Below are positions 8,247-17,469 of a stretch of 64,000 nt of DNA, piece by piece (position 1 is the first letter of the stretch; each line of letters starts with the position of its first letter). Under the pieces are notes generated by a model. The model had not been told where the DNA came from and searched no databases. It saw only the letters and a list, made by a program, of their open reading frames with translations. Source of the stretch: Hyphococcus sp. (GTDB taxonomy: Bacteria > Pseudomonadota > Alphaproteobacteria > Caulobacterales > Parvularculaceae); NCBI GenBank assembly GCA_028289605.1, contig JANQON010000001.1:124001-188000 (forward strand). The letters are read 5' to 3'. The position numbers and the translations under genes are program-made.

Positions 8247-8867
8247 ATGACGCCTGACGAATTTGCGGAGCGCGCCAGTGTTTCACGTGAAACACTGGCG
8301 CGACTCCAGGAATTGGATCGTGTGCTGACGGATTGGGGACAGCGTCACAATCTGATCGCCAAATCGACATTCGATGAGCGATGGTCGCGGCACTTTCTCG
8401 ACTCGGCGCAGTTGCGCCGGCTTATGCCGGACAAAATCGCCCATTTGGCGGATCTTGGCTCCGGCGCCGGCTTTCCGGGACTCGTGCTCGCGGCGATGCT
8501 CGCTGAGGAAGGAGCCGAGGCGACCCTTGTTGAATCGACCGGCAAAAAAGCGGCCTTTCTGAACGCGGCGGTGAACGCGATGGGCCTTGGTAACGTTAAA
8601 GTCATACCGGCGCGCATCGAGACGGTAAAACTTTCCCCACCTCCGGACGTCGTCAGCGCACGAGCCCTCGCCCGGCTTGATAAGTTGCTTGGATACGCCC
8701 ATGGAATTGGAGCGAAAAACACGAAGTATTTCTTCCCAAAGGGACAAGATGTAGAGGTAGAACTCACCGAAGCCGCTATATCTTGGCAAATGACCGTGAA
8801 ACGGCATAAAAGCGTAACGAGCCCGGACGGGACCATTCTTGAGATCGGAAATCTCACGCGTGTCTGA
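8247..8867 (+). CDS. rsmG: 16S rRNA (guanine527-N7)-methyltransferase RsmG (GidB)
   Basis: A 206-residue SAM-dependent methyltransferase that modifies G527 of 16S rRNA. The N-terminal helical part contains QRHNLIAKSTFDERWSRHFLDS. The SAM site is LADLGSGAGFPGLVLA, followed by TLVESTGKKAAFL and VVSARALARLDKLL, all family hallmarks. The ATG at 8247 gives the usual length; a TTG at 8208, 7 bases after mnmG, is an alternative giving 219 residues. A parS site inside is read as SVSRET. The 3' end overlaps parA by 8 bases, so rsmG and parA are co-transcribed. Confidence 0.95.
   Translation: MTPDEFAERASVSRETLARLQELDRVLTDWGQRHNLIAKSTFDERWSRHFLDSAQLRRLMPDKIAHLADLGSGAGFPGLVLAAMLAEEGAEATLVESTGKKAAFLNAAVNAMGLGNVKVIPARIETVKLSPPPDVVSARALARLDKLLGYAHGIGAKNTKYFFPKGQDVEVELTEAAISWQMTVKRHKSVTSPDGTILEIGNLTRV
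8271..8302. repeat. 32-base perfect palindrome centred on parS site 4
   Basis: Each strand from 8271 to 8286 is exactly complementary to 8302 to 8287, with no spacer. The central 16 bases (8279-8294) are the perfect parS sequence; the symmetry runs another 8 bases on each side (CGCGCCAG and its complement). This lies in the first 60 bases of rsmG. The other three parS sites lack such flanking symmetry. Confidence 0.9.
8279..8294. other. parS centromere site 4
   Basis: TGTTTCACGTGAAACA, a perfect consensus site in the 5' part of rsmG, read in frame as V-S-R-E-T. It is the parS site closest to parA and parB (about 0.6 and 1.4 kb). Confidence 0.95.
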
Positions 8868-9687
8868 ACCGCAAACCCCCTCGCCTGCAGGACCGCCGCG
8901 CGTATTGGCGGTGGCCAATCAAAAGGGCGGGGTTGGGAAAACAACGACGGCCATCAATCTTGCGACGGCGCTCGCCGCTGTGGGCGAGACGGTGCTGCTG
9001 ATTGATCTCGACCCCCAGGGTAATGCGTCCACGGGTCTGGGGGTTTCGTCGGCTGACCGCACCGTCACCACCTATGACGTCCTGACCGATGAGTATCGCC
9101 TTGAGGCGGCGGTGACAGACACGGGCATACCCGGCTTGCTCCTGGCGCCGGCCGGGGTCGATCTCGCCGGTGCGGAAGTGGAGCTTATCGAAGCGGATCG
9201 GCGCCACTACCGCCTTGCCGATGCGATTGCGGCGTTCGAAAAGGCGGGCAAAACGCCAGTCACCTACATCTTGATCGATTGCCCGCCGTCGCTCAGCTTA
9301 CTGACGATAAACGCCCTCGCCGCCGCTGACGCCGTCATGATTCCCCTACAATGCGAGTTCTTTGCATTGGAGGGCCTTAGCCAGATTCTACGCACCATTG
9401 ATACGGTCCGTGAGCGGATCAATAGCCGATTGGAGCTGCAGGGCGTCGTTTTGACCATGCATGACCGGCGCAACAATCTGACTAACCATGTCGAGGCGGA
9501 CGTTCGAGAGCATTTGAAAGACAAGGTCTACCGGACCGTGATTCCGCGCAATGTGCGTATTTCCGAAGCGCCGAGCCACGGCAAGCCGGCGCTTCTCTAC
9601 GACCTCAAATGCCCCGGCAGTCAAGCCTATATCCAGCTTGCGTCCGAGGTCATCCAGCGTGAGCGAACCCGCTCGCGCGCCGCCTGA
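8860..9687 (+). CDS. parA: Chromosome partitioning ATPase ParA (Soj)
   Basis: A 275-residue Walker-type ATPase that binds nucleoid DNA in its ATP form and drives segregation of ParB-parS complexes. The deviant Walker A KGGVGKT is at 22-28, then LLIDLDPQGNASTGLG, YILIDCPPSLSLLTINALAAAD and IPLQCEFFALEGLSQ. The GTG at 8860 overlaps the rsmG stop by 8 bases; a TTG at 8839 is less likely. parB follows after 14 bases with a strong ribosome-binding site. The pair is of the chromosomal type, with parS sites just upstream. Confidence 0.96.
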   Translation: MSEPQTPSPAGPPRVLAVANQKGGVGKTTTAINLATALAAVGETVLLIDLDPQGNASTGLGVSSADRTVTTYDVLTDEYRLEAAVTDTGIPGLLLAPAGVDLAGAEVELIEADRRHYRLADAIAAFEKAGKTPVTYILIDCPPSLSLLTINALAAADAVMIPLQCEFFALEGLSQILRTIDTVRERINSRLELQGVVLTMHDRRNNLTNHVEADVREHLKDKVYRTVIPRNVRISEAPSHGKPALLYDLKCPGSQAYIQLASEVIQRERTRSRAA

Positions 9688-9701
9688 AAGGAGAGACGGC
9701 C

Positions 9702-10631
9702 ATGGCCGCCGCCGCGAAGAAAAAACAAAGCAAGGGTCTCGGCCGGGGTCTCGACGCGCTTTTGGGGGATGCGCGCCCCGCCGCCGTCGACGGCCGGGCT
9801 GAGGCGGGCGCCGGCCCTAAGCGCGAACTGCCCATTGCGTTCCTGAAACCCAACGCGGACCAACCGCGCCGGGTTTTTGACAAGGACGCCATCGACGAAC
9901 TCGCGCGCTCTATTTCGGCGCGGGGGCTGTTGCAGCCGATCCTGGTTCGGCCGGCGGGCAAAGACGAATATGAGATTGTCGCCGGCGAGCGCCGCTGGCG
10001 GGCGGCGCAGAAAGCAAAGCTGCACGATGTTCCCGTCATCATCCGTAAGCTGACGGATGAAGAGGCGGCGGAAATTGCGCTTATCGAGAATGTTCAGCGC
10101 GTCGACCTCAATCCGCTCGAGGAGGCCGCCGCCTATCACCGCCTCGCAGACCAGTACGGCCGTTCGCAAGACCAGATCGCCAAAGCGGTCGGCAAGTCGC
10201 GCAGCCATGTGGCCAATATCATGCGTCTTACAGGATTACCGCAGAACGCCATGGACGCCTTGTCTTCCGGCGCGATCAGCATGGGGCACGCGCGCGCGCT
10301 GCTGGGCGCCAAAGACCCCGAGGACGCCTGTCGAAAAGTGCTGTCGCGGCATCTTTCCGTGCGCGACACCGAGGCGCTCGCCCGCGGCGACGCGCCCGCC
10401 AAGCTCAACGGCGGGACCGTAGAGGCGACAAAAACAAAAACAAAATCAAAGGGTTCTGCGTCTTCTAAGGATGCCGACACGCGCGCTCTGGAGCGGGATC
10501 TGTCATCCATTCTCGGCCTGGATGTGGCGATCGCCCATTCCAAGAAGGGCTCCGGCTCCGTTACCGTTGAGTATCTCACCCTCGATCAGCTTGACGATAT
10601 CTGCCGTCGACTCATGGGGTCGAGCGCGTAA
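9702..10631 (+). CDS. parB: Chromosome partitioning protein ParB (Spo0J)
   Basis: A 309-residue parS-binding CTPase clamp. The N-terminal ParA-stimulating motif KGLGRGLDALL is at 11-21. The CTP-binding GERRWRAA is at 95-102, the ENVQR motif at 129-133, and the parS-recognising HTH at about 156-177 (QIAKAVGKSRSHVANIMRL). A variable linker rich in Lys, Thr and Ser at about 225-255 precedes the C-terminal dimerisation domain. AAGGAG lies just upstream of the ATG. Four parS sites within 5.4 kb upstream confirm the system. Confidence 0.97.
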   Translation: MAAAAKKKQSKGLGRGLDALLGDARPAAVDGRAEAGAGPKRELPIAFLKPNADQPRRVFDKDAIDELARSISARGLLQPILVRPAGKDEYEIVAGERRWRAAQKAKLHDVPVIIRKLTDEEAAEIALIENVQRVDLNPLEEAAAYHRLADQYGRSQDQIAKAVGKSRSHVANIMRLTGLPQNAMDALSSGAISMGHARALLGAKDPEDACRKVLSRHLSVRDTEALARGDAPAKLNGGTVEATKTKTKSKGSASSKDADTRALERDLSSILGLDVAIAHSKKGSGSVTVEYLTLDQLDDICRRLMGSSA

Positions 10632-10758
10632 TATGATCCTGCCGTTCGCGCCCTTCAACGCGGCGGGCGGCCCCGCGCGCTATGGGTAGTTGTTCGCATA
10701 CGGAATAATATTGCTCGGCCGCATTGACTGACATGCGCCGCGCCGAAAGGTCGACGCC

Positions 10759-12204
10759 ATGCCAGCAGTCATTCGCGAGCCTTGTCCGCAGAGCGTTATC
10801 GAGGCGCAGGCGTGTCCTGAAGAAGCCGGCCGGCTCGGCCCGGCGTCGCAAAGGCGCATGGTGCTTGCGGCGTGCATTCTGGCGTCATCCATGGCGTTCA
10901 TCGACGGGTCCGCGCTGACCGTGGCCCTGCCCGCCTTGCGCGACGACCTCGACGCCAGCCTGTCGACCGTTCAGTGGGTCATCAACGCCTATACGCTGTC
11001 CTTCGCAGCGTTTGTTCTGATCGGCGGCTCCATGGCGGACGTCTATGGCAAGGCGCGGGTGTTGATATTTGGCTGCGTCGCGTTTGGCCTGGCGTCGGCG
11101 TGGTGCGCGCTGGCCGGCTCGCCGGGGATGCTGATCGCCGCCCGGTTCGCCCAAGGTCTCGCGGCGGCGGTGGTCGCCCCGGCCAGCCTGGCCCTGATCG
11201 GCGCGACCTACTCGAAAAAGGACCGCAACAAAGCCATCGGGGTCTGGGCGTCGGCGTCGGCGCTGACCACCGCCGGCGGCCCGATTCTTGGCGGCTGGCT
11301 CACGGAATCGTTCGGCTGGCCCGCCATCTTCTGGCTTAATCCGCCGCTCGCGGCCGCCGCCATTGCGCTCCTTCTCGTCGCCAAGCCGGCGGACGAACGC
11401 CAGACGCGCGCCTTCGACCTTGTCGGCGCCGCATTGATGGCGGCGGCGCTCGGGCTCGCCGCATGGGGCCTCAGCGCCATCGGCCCGTCAGAGGCCGGCG
11501 GGGCGGAAAACGCCGGCGTCGCCGTCACCCCCGCCGCCCTGATGTCGCTTGCGGCGGGGGCCGCGCTGTTGGGCGGCTATGTCTTTTGGGAGTTGAAAAC
11601 CGATCACCCGATGACGCCGCCCCGGCTGTTTTCCAACAGGGTGTTCACCGATCTCAACCTGGCGACATTTTGCATATACGTTGCCTTGTCGGTGATCTTT
11701 TTCTTGATGCCATTCGAACTGATTGACCGCCGCGGCCTTTCCCCGACGGCCGCCGGCGCCGCGTTTTTGCCGTTCACACTTTGCGTCGGCTTTCTTGCAT
11801 CGCCAGTGGGCGCCCTCGCCGATCGCGTCGGCGCGAAGGCGATGTTGGTATTCGGATCGGCCGCTGCAGGCGCGGCCTATGCGCTCTTCGTTCTCCTGCG
11901 AGACGCAAGTTTTCTATTCGGTATTCTGGCGCCGATGGCGGTGCTTGGCGTCGCTTTTGCGGCCATGATTGGTCCGTTGACGGCGTCTGTCATGTCGAGC
12001 GTGGACGAGAAAGACGAGGGGCTCGCCTCCGGGGTTTCCAACGGCGCAAGTCGCATCGCCCAGCTTGTCGGCGTCGCCCTGGCGGCGGGGCTGGCTGGTT
12101 ATGCCGGCGGTTTTTCGCTGGCGCTCTGGACAGCGGCTCTGGTTTCTGTCGTCGGCGCAGTGATGTTATTGCGCGCCGCGCCGATGGCGGCGTCGCCGGC
12201 GTGA
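10759..12204 (+). CDS. MFS efflux transporter, DHA2 (14-helix, EmrB/QacA) family
   Basis: A 481-residue major facilitator. The N-terminus is a polar stretch of about 33 residues, followed by helices starting at MVLAACILASSMAFIDGSAL. Motif TVALPALRDDL and VQWVINAYTLSFAAFVLIGG are typical of DHA2 proteins, and motif A appears as GSMADVYGKARVL. About fourteen hydrophobic segments can be counted. It probably exports drugs or other hydrophobic compounds by proton antiport. It stands alone, with 127 bases upstream after parB and a convergent holA 8 bases after its stop. Substrate cannot be predicted. Confidence 0.9.
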   Translation: MPAVIREPCPQSVIEAQACPEEAGRLGPASQRRMVLAACILASSMAFIDGSALTVALPALRDDLDASLSTVQWVINAYTLSFAAFVLIGGSMADVYGKARVLIFGCVAFGLASAWCALAGSPGMLIAARFAQGLAAAVVAPASLALIGATYSKKDRNKAIGVWASASALTTAGGPILGGWLTESFGWPAIFWLNPPLAAAAIALLLVAKPADERQTRAFDLVGAALMAAALGLAAWGLSAIGPSEAGGAENAGVAVTPAALMSLAAGAALLGGYVFWELKTDHPMTPPRLFSNRVFTDLNLATFCIYVALSVIFFLMPFELIDRRGLSPTAAGAAFLPFTLCVGFLASPVGALADRVGAKAMLVFGSAAAGAAYALFVLLRDASFLFGILAPMAVLGVAFAAMIGPLTASVMSSVDEKDEGLASGVSNGASRIAQLVGVALAAGLAGYAGGFSLALWTAALVSVVGAVMLLRAAPMAASPA

Positions 12205-12211
12205 GCCGGCC

Positions 12212-13264
12212 TTAAGAGGCCATCATTGACAACCGCATGGCGGCGCGCTCGACGATCTCTCGTTGCGGCGCGCCGGTGGTTTTAGCCTGGAGTTCGGCTT
12301 CCACAAGCATGCGTTCCGCAGCTTCCAACTTTCTCATCGGCCATTTGTGCAATCGTCGTTCAAATGATCGCTGGGCTGCAAAGAATACCGGCGGACGCAG
12401 TTTTTTCATCGCCGCTGCGGCGGTGTCGCCGCCGTCCATATACGATTTGGCAGCCTTCAAGCGCGTGATGTGCCGCTGCAACGTGCGCAACAGGCTGATG
12501 GGACTGGCGCCGGCTGACTGCGCTCGATAGAGAGCCAGTGACAGCGTTTTCGCCGATCCGTCGGCGGCGGCTTCGGCGGCGTCATCCAGCGCCGCTCCCC
12601 GCCCGTCCACCAATGTGGCGTTGACGTCAGCGACGGATATCCTGTCTGAACCGGTGCGCGCCGACGCCAGCCCCTTATAGAGGATCAGTTTTTCAATCTC
12701 CGCCCGCGATAGCCCGTGGTCGTCGCCAAGCACCGACACGAGGAGATCCAGCGCATCCTCTTCAAACCGCAGATTTTCCGCATGCGCAGATTCCGTCGCC
12801 ATGCTGCGTATGTCCGCCGGCGCGTCCGCGTAGCAGGGCAAGGCCGCCGCCCGTTTTGCTTTTTCAAAGGCTTTGCGAACGCCGGAGCGCGGCGACAAGT
12901 CGCCGCCTTCGACGACAACAAGACCGTTCGCTTTCACATGACCGGCGTCCAGCCCATCGATCAGCGCCGCCACCGCCTTGGCGCCGGCTTCGCCAGCAGT
13001 CCGCACACGGACGACGCGTTCGCCGCCCGCGAAAGACAGAGCGGCGATCTCGTCGGCCAGCCGACCAGGCTCGTCTTTCAGGTCCGCGTCGGTGAGCTCG
13101 ATGGCGTTAAAGGGATCTTTCAAGTCCTCGACGACCCGCCGCGCCAACGTCTCGGCCCGCTCGCGAACGAGGCCCAGATCGGGCCCATAGACAAGAATCG
13201 CGGCGATCTGCGGATCCGGCGCCGCCAGAAAAGCCTTGATGGCGCGACCCTTAAGCGCGGTCAT
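12212..13264 (-). CDS. holA: DNA polymerase III delta subunit HolA
   Basis: A 350-residue subunit of the clamp loader, which opens the beta clamp. The N-terminal AAA-like part shows AAILVYGPDLGLVRERAETLA, then the DPFNAIELTDADL and ADEIAALSFAGGERVVRV segments usual for HolA. The C-terminal helical collar has ISLLRTLQRHITRLKAAKSYM and PPVFFAAQRSFERRLHKW. Length is normal. Its ATG overlaps the lptE stop by 4 bases (ATGA), and lptE follows leuS, the conserved leuS-lptE-holA order of proteobacteria. Confidence 0.93.
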   Translation of the reverse strand: MTALKGRAIKAFLAAPDPQIAAILVYGPDLGLVRERAETLARRVVEDLKDPFNAIELTDADLKDEPGRLADEIAALSFAGGERVVRVRTAGEAGAKAVAALIDGLDAGHVKANGLVVVEGGDLSPRSGVRKAFEKAKRAAALPCYADAPADIRSMATESAHAENLRFEEDALDLLVSVLGDDHGLSRAEIEKLILYKGLASARTGSDRISVADVNATLVDGRGAALDDAAEAAADGSAKTLSLALYRAQSAGASPISLLRTLQRHITRLKAAKSYMDGGDTAAAAMKKLRPPVFFAAQRSFERRLHKWPMRKLEAAERMLVEAELQAKTTGAPQREIVERAAMRLSMMAS

Positions 13265-13890
13265 TCTTCCGGATCGTCTCCCTGGATCACAAAGGGCTGG
13301 GACTCCCCGTCAAAGGGGTCGCGCGGATCGCCGACTTCTTGGATCACGGCGGGATCTTCCGGCGTTTCTTCGAGGTCCGAATCCGCCGCCGCCGTCGGGT
13401 CGTCAAGGCGCAACAAGATGTCCCGTTCGATATTTTCCGCCAGCAGCTTGGCGGCTTTTTCCCGCGCGTTGTTTTCCGCGTAAAGCGTAGAATATTGCGA
13501 ACTGACGATGTTGTAGGACGTCACCGCTCTCACGCTGCCGCTCAGTCTCTCGCCGTTTTCCAAATTCACTAGCTGGTATCGACCGTTAAGGCGGTAATTA
13601 TAACGCGTAACCGTCGCATCAATTTGCACCGCAAGACGCTGGGCGTCCTCGGTCGCCACGACGTGAAGATTGTATTTGGGCGCCTGGCCTTCTTTCAGCA
13701 CGATGCGATCATGCAATGCATCGACGACGAAGAGATGGACCTCTTCCGGAGCGGAAACGCGGGCTATCGCGATCTCGCGATTAACTGCTGCGTCCGCGCC
13801 GTCGGGCGTTGCGTAAATTGGTTTAAAACCGCACGACGATAATATCAGCATACAAATCAGCGTGACGGAAGCTCTCACCGGTATTCTCAT
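13261..13890 (-). CDS. lptE: LPS assembly lipoprotein LptE
   Basis: A 209-residue outer-membrane lipoprotein that plugs the LptD barrel in lipopolysaccharide export. The lipobox is LSSC with Cys20, followed by GFKPIY, the characteristic LptE start. The core has REIAIARV, LVNLENGERLSGSVRAVTSYN and AENNAREKAAKLLAENIERDILLRL. The last 40 residues are acidic and variable. Start choice: ATG at 13890 has AGGAG 10 bases upstream; ATG at 13899 is too close to it, and the frame further upstream is antisense-free shadow of leuS. It lies between leuS and holA. Confidence 0.9.
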   Translation of the reverse strand: MRIPVRASVTLICMLILSSCGFKPIYATPDGADAAVNREIAIARVSAPEEVHLFVVDALHDRIVLKEGQAPKYNLHVVATEDAQRLAVQIDATVTRYNYRLNGRYQLVNLENGERLSGSVRAVTSYNIVSSQYSTLYAENNAREKAAKLLAENIERDILLRLDDPTAAADSDLEETPEDPAVIQEVGDPRDPFDGESQPFVIQGDDPEE

Positions 13891-13933
13891 CGCTTGCATT
13901 CTCCTGCGCATGCCCTGGCGGCGAACAAACGCG

Positions 13934-16585
13934 TCAGTTCGCCACAATATTGACGATGCGGCCGGGCACGACGACGACTTTGCGCACGGTCTTGCCTTCA
14001 ATATGGCGCTGAACGGCGTCCAGGGACAAGGCCGCCTTTTCCACCGACGCGTTGTCGGCGTCGGCGGCCACTTCGACCTCATCGCGCCGTTTACCGTTGA
14101 CCTGGATCGGCAGCGTGATGGTGTCGCGTCGCAACAGCGCGGCGTCGGCTTCGGGCCATGGCGCATCGCAGACAAGCCCGTCGCCGCCCAGCGTTTCCCA
14201 GCATTCTTCGGCCAGATGCGGGACGAACGGAGCGGCCAGCCGCACCAGCGCCGAAAGCGCTTCAGCCTGCGCAAACGCTTCGGCCTTGACGCTGTTCGAC
14301 GGGGCGCCGTCCTCCTTTGTCATGGGCGGCGTCTTTTTAAGGGCGTTCAAGAATTCGTATATCCGCGCAATCGCCTTGTTGAAGCGAAAGTGCTCAATAT
14401 CGTCGGTCACGCCGGCGATCGCGGCGTGAGTCGCGCGCCGAAGCGCAACGCCGGCCTCGTCCATCGCCGCCGGCGGTTTTGAAAAATCGTGCGGCTTCAG
14501 CGCATCCGTCGCCGGCGCGACCGCATCCCAGATCCGGTTGACGAGTTTCCACGCCCCTTCAACGCCGGCGTCGGTCCATTCAACATCGCGTTCCGGCGGG
14601 GAGTCCGACAGCATGAACCAGCGCGCCGCGTCGGCGCCGTAGGTGTCGGCGATATCGTCCGGAGACACGACGTTCTTTTTTGACTTCGACATTTTCTCGA
14701 TCGGGCCGACAATGACGGGAGCGCCTGTCTTTTCCCAGATCGGCCGCCCGTTTTGCATTGAGATCTCCTCCGGGAAAATCCACCGCTCCTTTAAGGACTT
14801 GGTCTCATCCGGATCCAAATAGGTCTCATGAACGACCATCCCTTGCGTGAAGAGATTCTCAAACGGTTCCTCTACGGACAAATATCCGCATACCTTCATG
14901 GCGCGGGAAAACCAGCGGGCATATAAAAGGTGCAGGATCGCGTGTTCGATCCCGCCAATATACTGGTTAACCGGCAGCCACGCATCGGCGTCAGCCTTGT
15001 CCACGGGCTTGTCGTCCGGCTGAGAGGCGAAGCGGGCGAAATACCACGAAGAATCAACAAACGTATCCATGGTGTCGGTTTCACGTCGCGCCGGTCGCCC
15101 ACACTCAGGACACGGAACGTTTCGCCAATCATCGGCGCAAGACCGGTCGAGCGGGTTGCCGGGGTTTTTGAACTCGTCCGCCGCAATCTCAGGCAACAAG
15201 ACCGGCAGATCCTTTTCCGGTACGGGGACGACGCCGCAGGTTTCGCAATGAATTGCGGGGATCGGGCAGCCCCAGAACCGTTGGCGCGAAACGCCCCAAT
15301 CGCGCAGGCGATACTGGGTCTTGCCCTCGCCAAGGCCCATGTCCTCGATCTTAGCGATCGCCGCGGCGATCCCGTCTTCAATGGTCAGGCCGTCAAGAAA
15401 GTCAGAATTGTAAAGCGTGCCCGGCCCGACATAGGCCTCGTCGTCAAGCGCGAATGACTGCGGATCTTCGCCCGGCGGCAGAACGATCAGCGGGATCGGC
15501 AGGCCGTATTTCTTTGCAAATTCAAAGTCGCGCTGATCCCCCGCCGGACAGCCGAAGATTGCGCCGGTGCCGTACTGAATGAGCACGAAGTTCGCCACAT
15601 AAACCGGCAGCTTGCGGTCGTCGAACGGATGCCCGCACTCTATCGCGAGGCGGTAGCCCTTTTTCTCGGCCTTTTCGATCGCCTCTTCCGATGTCCCCGC
15701 TTTTTGGCACTCAGCGATAAAGTCCTTCAACGCCGGATCGTCATCCGCCATCGATTGCGCCAGCGGATGGTCCGGAGAAATCGCAATGAAGCTGGCGCCG
15801 TAGAGCGTGTCCGGCCGCGTCGTGAAAATCTCGATCCCGCCTTCAAAGCCGCGCGGCGCCGTTCCGCCGTCGGCGAAGGCGAATTTCATTTGCAGGCCCT
15901 TGGACTTGCCGATCCAGTTGCGCTGCATCAGCTTGACGTTTTCCGGCCAGCCGGAAAGGCGACCGTCGTCCAGGGCGGCCAACAGGTCGTCCGCCTTGTC
16001 GGTGATCCGGAAAAACCACTGCGACAGCGTGCGCCGCTCCACCACGGCGCCGGAACGCCAGCCCTTGCCGTCGATGACCTGCTCGTTGGCGAGCACCGTC
16101 TGGTCGACGGGATCCCAATTAACGAGGCTCTCCTTTCGATAGGCGAAATCTTTCTCCCAGAATTTCAGGAACATCGCCTGTTGCCATCGATAGTAATCAG
16201 GCTCGCAGGTGGCGAACTCCCGGCTCCAGTCGATGGAAAGCCCCATCCGCTTCAATTGGGCGCGCATGGCTTCAATGTTGGAAAAGGTCCATTCGCCCGG
16301 ATGCGCGCCGGTCTGCATCGCCGCATTTTCCGCCGGCATCCCGAAGGCGTCCCAGCCCATCGGGTGCAGGACATTGTATCCGCATGCTTTTTTGTATCGT
16401 GCGATGACGTCGCCCATAGCGTAGTTGCGCACATGCCCGATATGAATTTTCCCCGACGGATAGGGAAACATTTCGAGAACGTAATAACGCCGGTCGGTCT
16501 TCGCTTTTGACGCGGCGAAGGCGTCCGCCGCGGCCCAGCGCGCCTGCCATTTCGGTTCTGATTCTTTTGGATTGTAGCGGGACAT
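13934..16585 (-). CDS. leuS: Leucyl-tRNA synthetase
   Basis: An 883-residue class I aminoacyl-tRNA synthetase. The HIGH motif is at 48-51 within [14 protein letters not shown]. The long editing domain is present, and the KMSKS loop appears as KMSKSKKN near residue 630, followed by the anticodon-binding helical domain ([17 protein letters not shown]). The C-terminus ends with [25 protein letters not shown] at 16585 is the usual start, with GGAAAAAAGAG upstream. A strong hairpin with a T tract ends only about 20 bases before the start codon. Confidence 0.97.
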   Translation of the reverse strand: MSRYNPKESEPKWQARWAAADAFAASKAKTDRRYYVLEMFPYPSGKIHIGHVRNYAMGDVIARYKKACGYNVLHPMGWDAFGMPAENAAMQTGAHPGEWTFSNIEAMRAQLKRMGLSIDWSREFATCEPDYYRWQQAMFLKFWEKDFAYRKESLVNWDPVDQTVLANEQVIDGKGWRSGAVVERRTLSQWFFRITDKADDLLAALDDGRLSGWPENVKLMQRNWIGKSKGLQMKFAFADGGTAPRGFEGGIEIFTTRPDTLYGASFIAISPDHPLAQSMADDDPALKDFIAECQKAGTSEEAIEKAEKKGYRLAIECGHPFDDRKLPVYVANFVLIQYGTGAIFGCPAGDQRDFEFAKKYGLPIPLIVLPPGEDPQSFALDDEAYVGPGTLYNSDFLDGLTIEDGIAAAIAKIEDMGLGEGKTQYRLRDWGVSRQRFWGCPIPAIHCETCGVVPVPEKDLPVLLPEIAADEFKNPGNPLDRSCADDWRNVPCPECGRPARRETDTMDTFVDSSWYFARFASQPDDKPVDKADADAWLPVNQYIGGIEHAILHLLYARWFSRAMKVCGYLSVEEPFENLFTQGMVVHETYLDPDETKSLKERWIFPEEISMQNGRPIWEKTGAPVIVGPIEKMSKSKKNVVSPDDIADTYGADAARWFMLSDSPPERDVEWTDAGVEGAWKLVNRIWDAVAPATDALKPHDFSKPPAAMDEAGVALRRATHAAIAGVTDDIEHFRFNKAIARIYEFLNALKKTPPMTKEDGAPSNSVKAEAFAQAEALSALVRLAAPFVPHLAEECWETLGGDGLVCDAPWPEADAALLRRDTITLPIQVNGKRRDEVEVAADADNASVEKAALSLDAVQRHIEGKTVRKVVVVPGRIVNIVAN

Positions 16586-16604
16586 TGCTCTTTTTTCCGG
16601 CAAC

Positions 16605-16634
16605 AAAAAAACGGCGCTCTAAAGCGCCGTTTTT
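16605..16634 (-). terminator. Intrinsic terminator or attenuator just upstream of leuS
   Basis: A perfect 12-base stem (16607-16618 with 16623-16634) and a 4-base loop, followed on the minus strand by seven T. It follows the DUF3576 gene stop at 16656 and ends about 20 bases before the leuS ATG, leaving no room for a leuS promoter between hairpin and gene. Confidence 0.85.
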
Positions 16635-16655
16635 CCACCAATACGGCGCGATATT

Positions 16656-17123
16656 CTAGTTGTCGATGACGTTAAGTCGCAGCTGACGGGCGCGGGTGAG
16701 AATAGCGTTTTCAATCTCCCGCGAAGTCGCCGGATTCACGGAAGCGTCGACCCAGCCCCCTGCTTCATCCCGCTGCTGCTTGAACACGGAAACGCGCAGG
16801 GCGTCGGCGCGCAAGGCGTTGTCCAGAATGTAAACGGTGGTTTTGAAGCGTTCGCCCGGCGCTTCCGGATTAATATACCAATCCGAAATAATAAGCCCGG
16901 CGATGGGATCGGCTGAGTTAACGGGCAGAAAATCGAGGGTTTCCAGCGAGGCCGCCCATAAATATCTGTTAACCGTGGTCGCGGTCGCCCCGTCGCCGGT
17001 CACGTAGGACGGCAAGCCGGCGTTGCGCGCATTGGCGGCGTCGTTGCCGCCGCATGCGGCCAACGTTGCAGAAGCGACAAAGATAGCTAGAGCTTTGAAA
17101 AAGCTTGACTTTAGTAAACTCAT
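16656..17123 (-). CDS. DUF3576 family lipoprotein
   Basis: A 155-residue lipoprotein with lipobox LAAC (Cys24). The mature part contains VNRYLWAASLETLDFLP, DPIAGLIISDWYINPEAPGERFKT and REIENAILTRARQLRL, which match the DUF3576 family found upstream of leuS in many alphaproteobacteria. Function is unknown; the position before leuS and lptE and the lipobox suggest an envelope role, which is inference. ATG at 17123 is chosen because it opens the signal peptide; longer frames add a non-signal sequence. A terminator follows. Confidence 0.85.
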   Translation of the reverse strand: MSLLKSSFFKALAIFVASATLAACGGNDAANARNAGLPSYVTGDGATATTVNRYLWAASLETLDFLPVNSADPIAGLIISDWYINPEAPGERFKTTVYILDNALRADALRVSVFKQQRDEAGGWVDASVNPATSREIENAILTRARQLRLNVIDN

Positions 17124-17469
17124 GGGTGTGATGATCCAGTCTTGTCCAAGGGACGCGCGAGCCCCCCGACCCGTTTTCGTGGCATTCCTACCACATTTCC
17201 CCATTTAGACAACGCCGGGGCCGAGGTCCGGTTGAACGGACGCATTTGCGGCGCCATTATCTGCAATGGTCATAAAGCTGTTAACTTTGCGCCTTTAAAG
17301 GGGCCTCGGCATTCGCGCATCGTTCCGGCTTACGGCTGGGGGCGTTGCGTGGGGCCGACCGGGTGACCGGTTTTGTTGAGTAACGAAACAATCCAAACGC
17401 ATGGGGTGCGTTGGGGCGTTTCGACAACGTTAACCCATGCGGCGGGTGCGCCGCGAACGAGTTGTTCGT
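17124..17469. other. Intergenic region between divergent DUF3576 and porin genes
   Basis: About 345 bases with no convincing gene. It must hold the promoters of both flanking genes. It includes GTTAACTTTGCGCCTTTAA near 17280, which has two TTAA half-sites 10 bases apart and so misses the CtrA spacing, and another GTTAAC near 17429. No clear hairpin is seen. Confidence 0.6.

Noticed and set aside
13891-14274. Upstream extension of the lptE frame through leuS
   Set aside because: It overlaps the end of leuS in another frame, and lptE has a proper signal peptide and ribosome-binding site at 13890.
15078-15096. Possible fifth parS-like GGTTTCACGTCGCG
   Set aside because: Only the left half matches (TTTCACGT); the right arm is not complementary.
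17278-17300. TTAACTTTGCGCCTTTAA upstream of the porin as a CtrA site
   Set aside because: The spacing between TTAA half-sites is 10, not 7.
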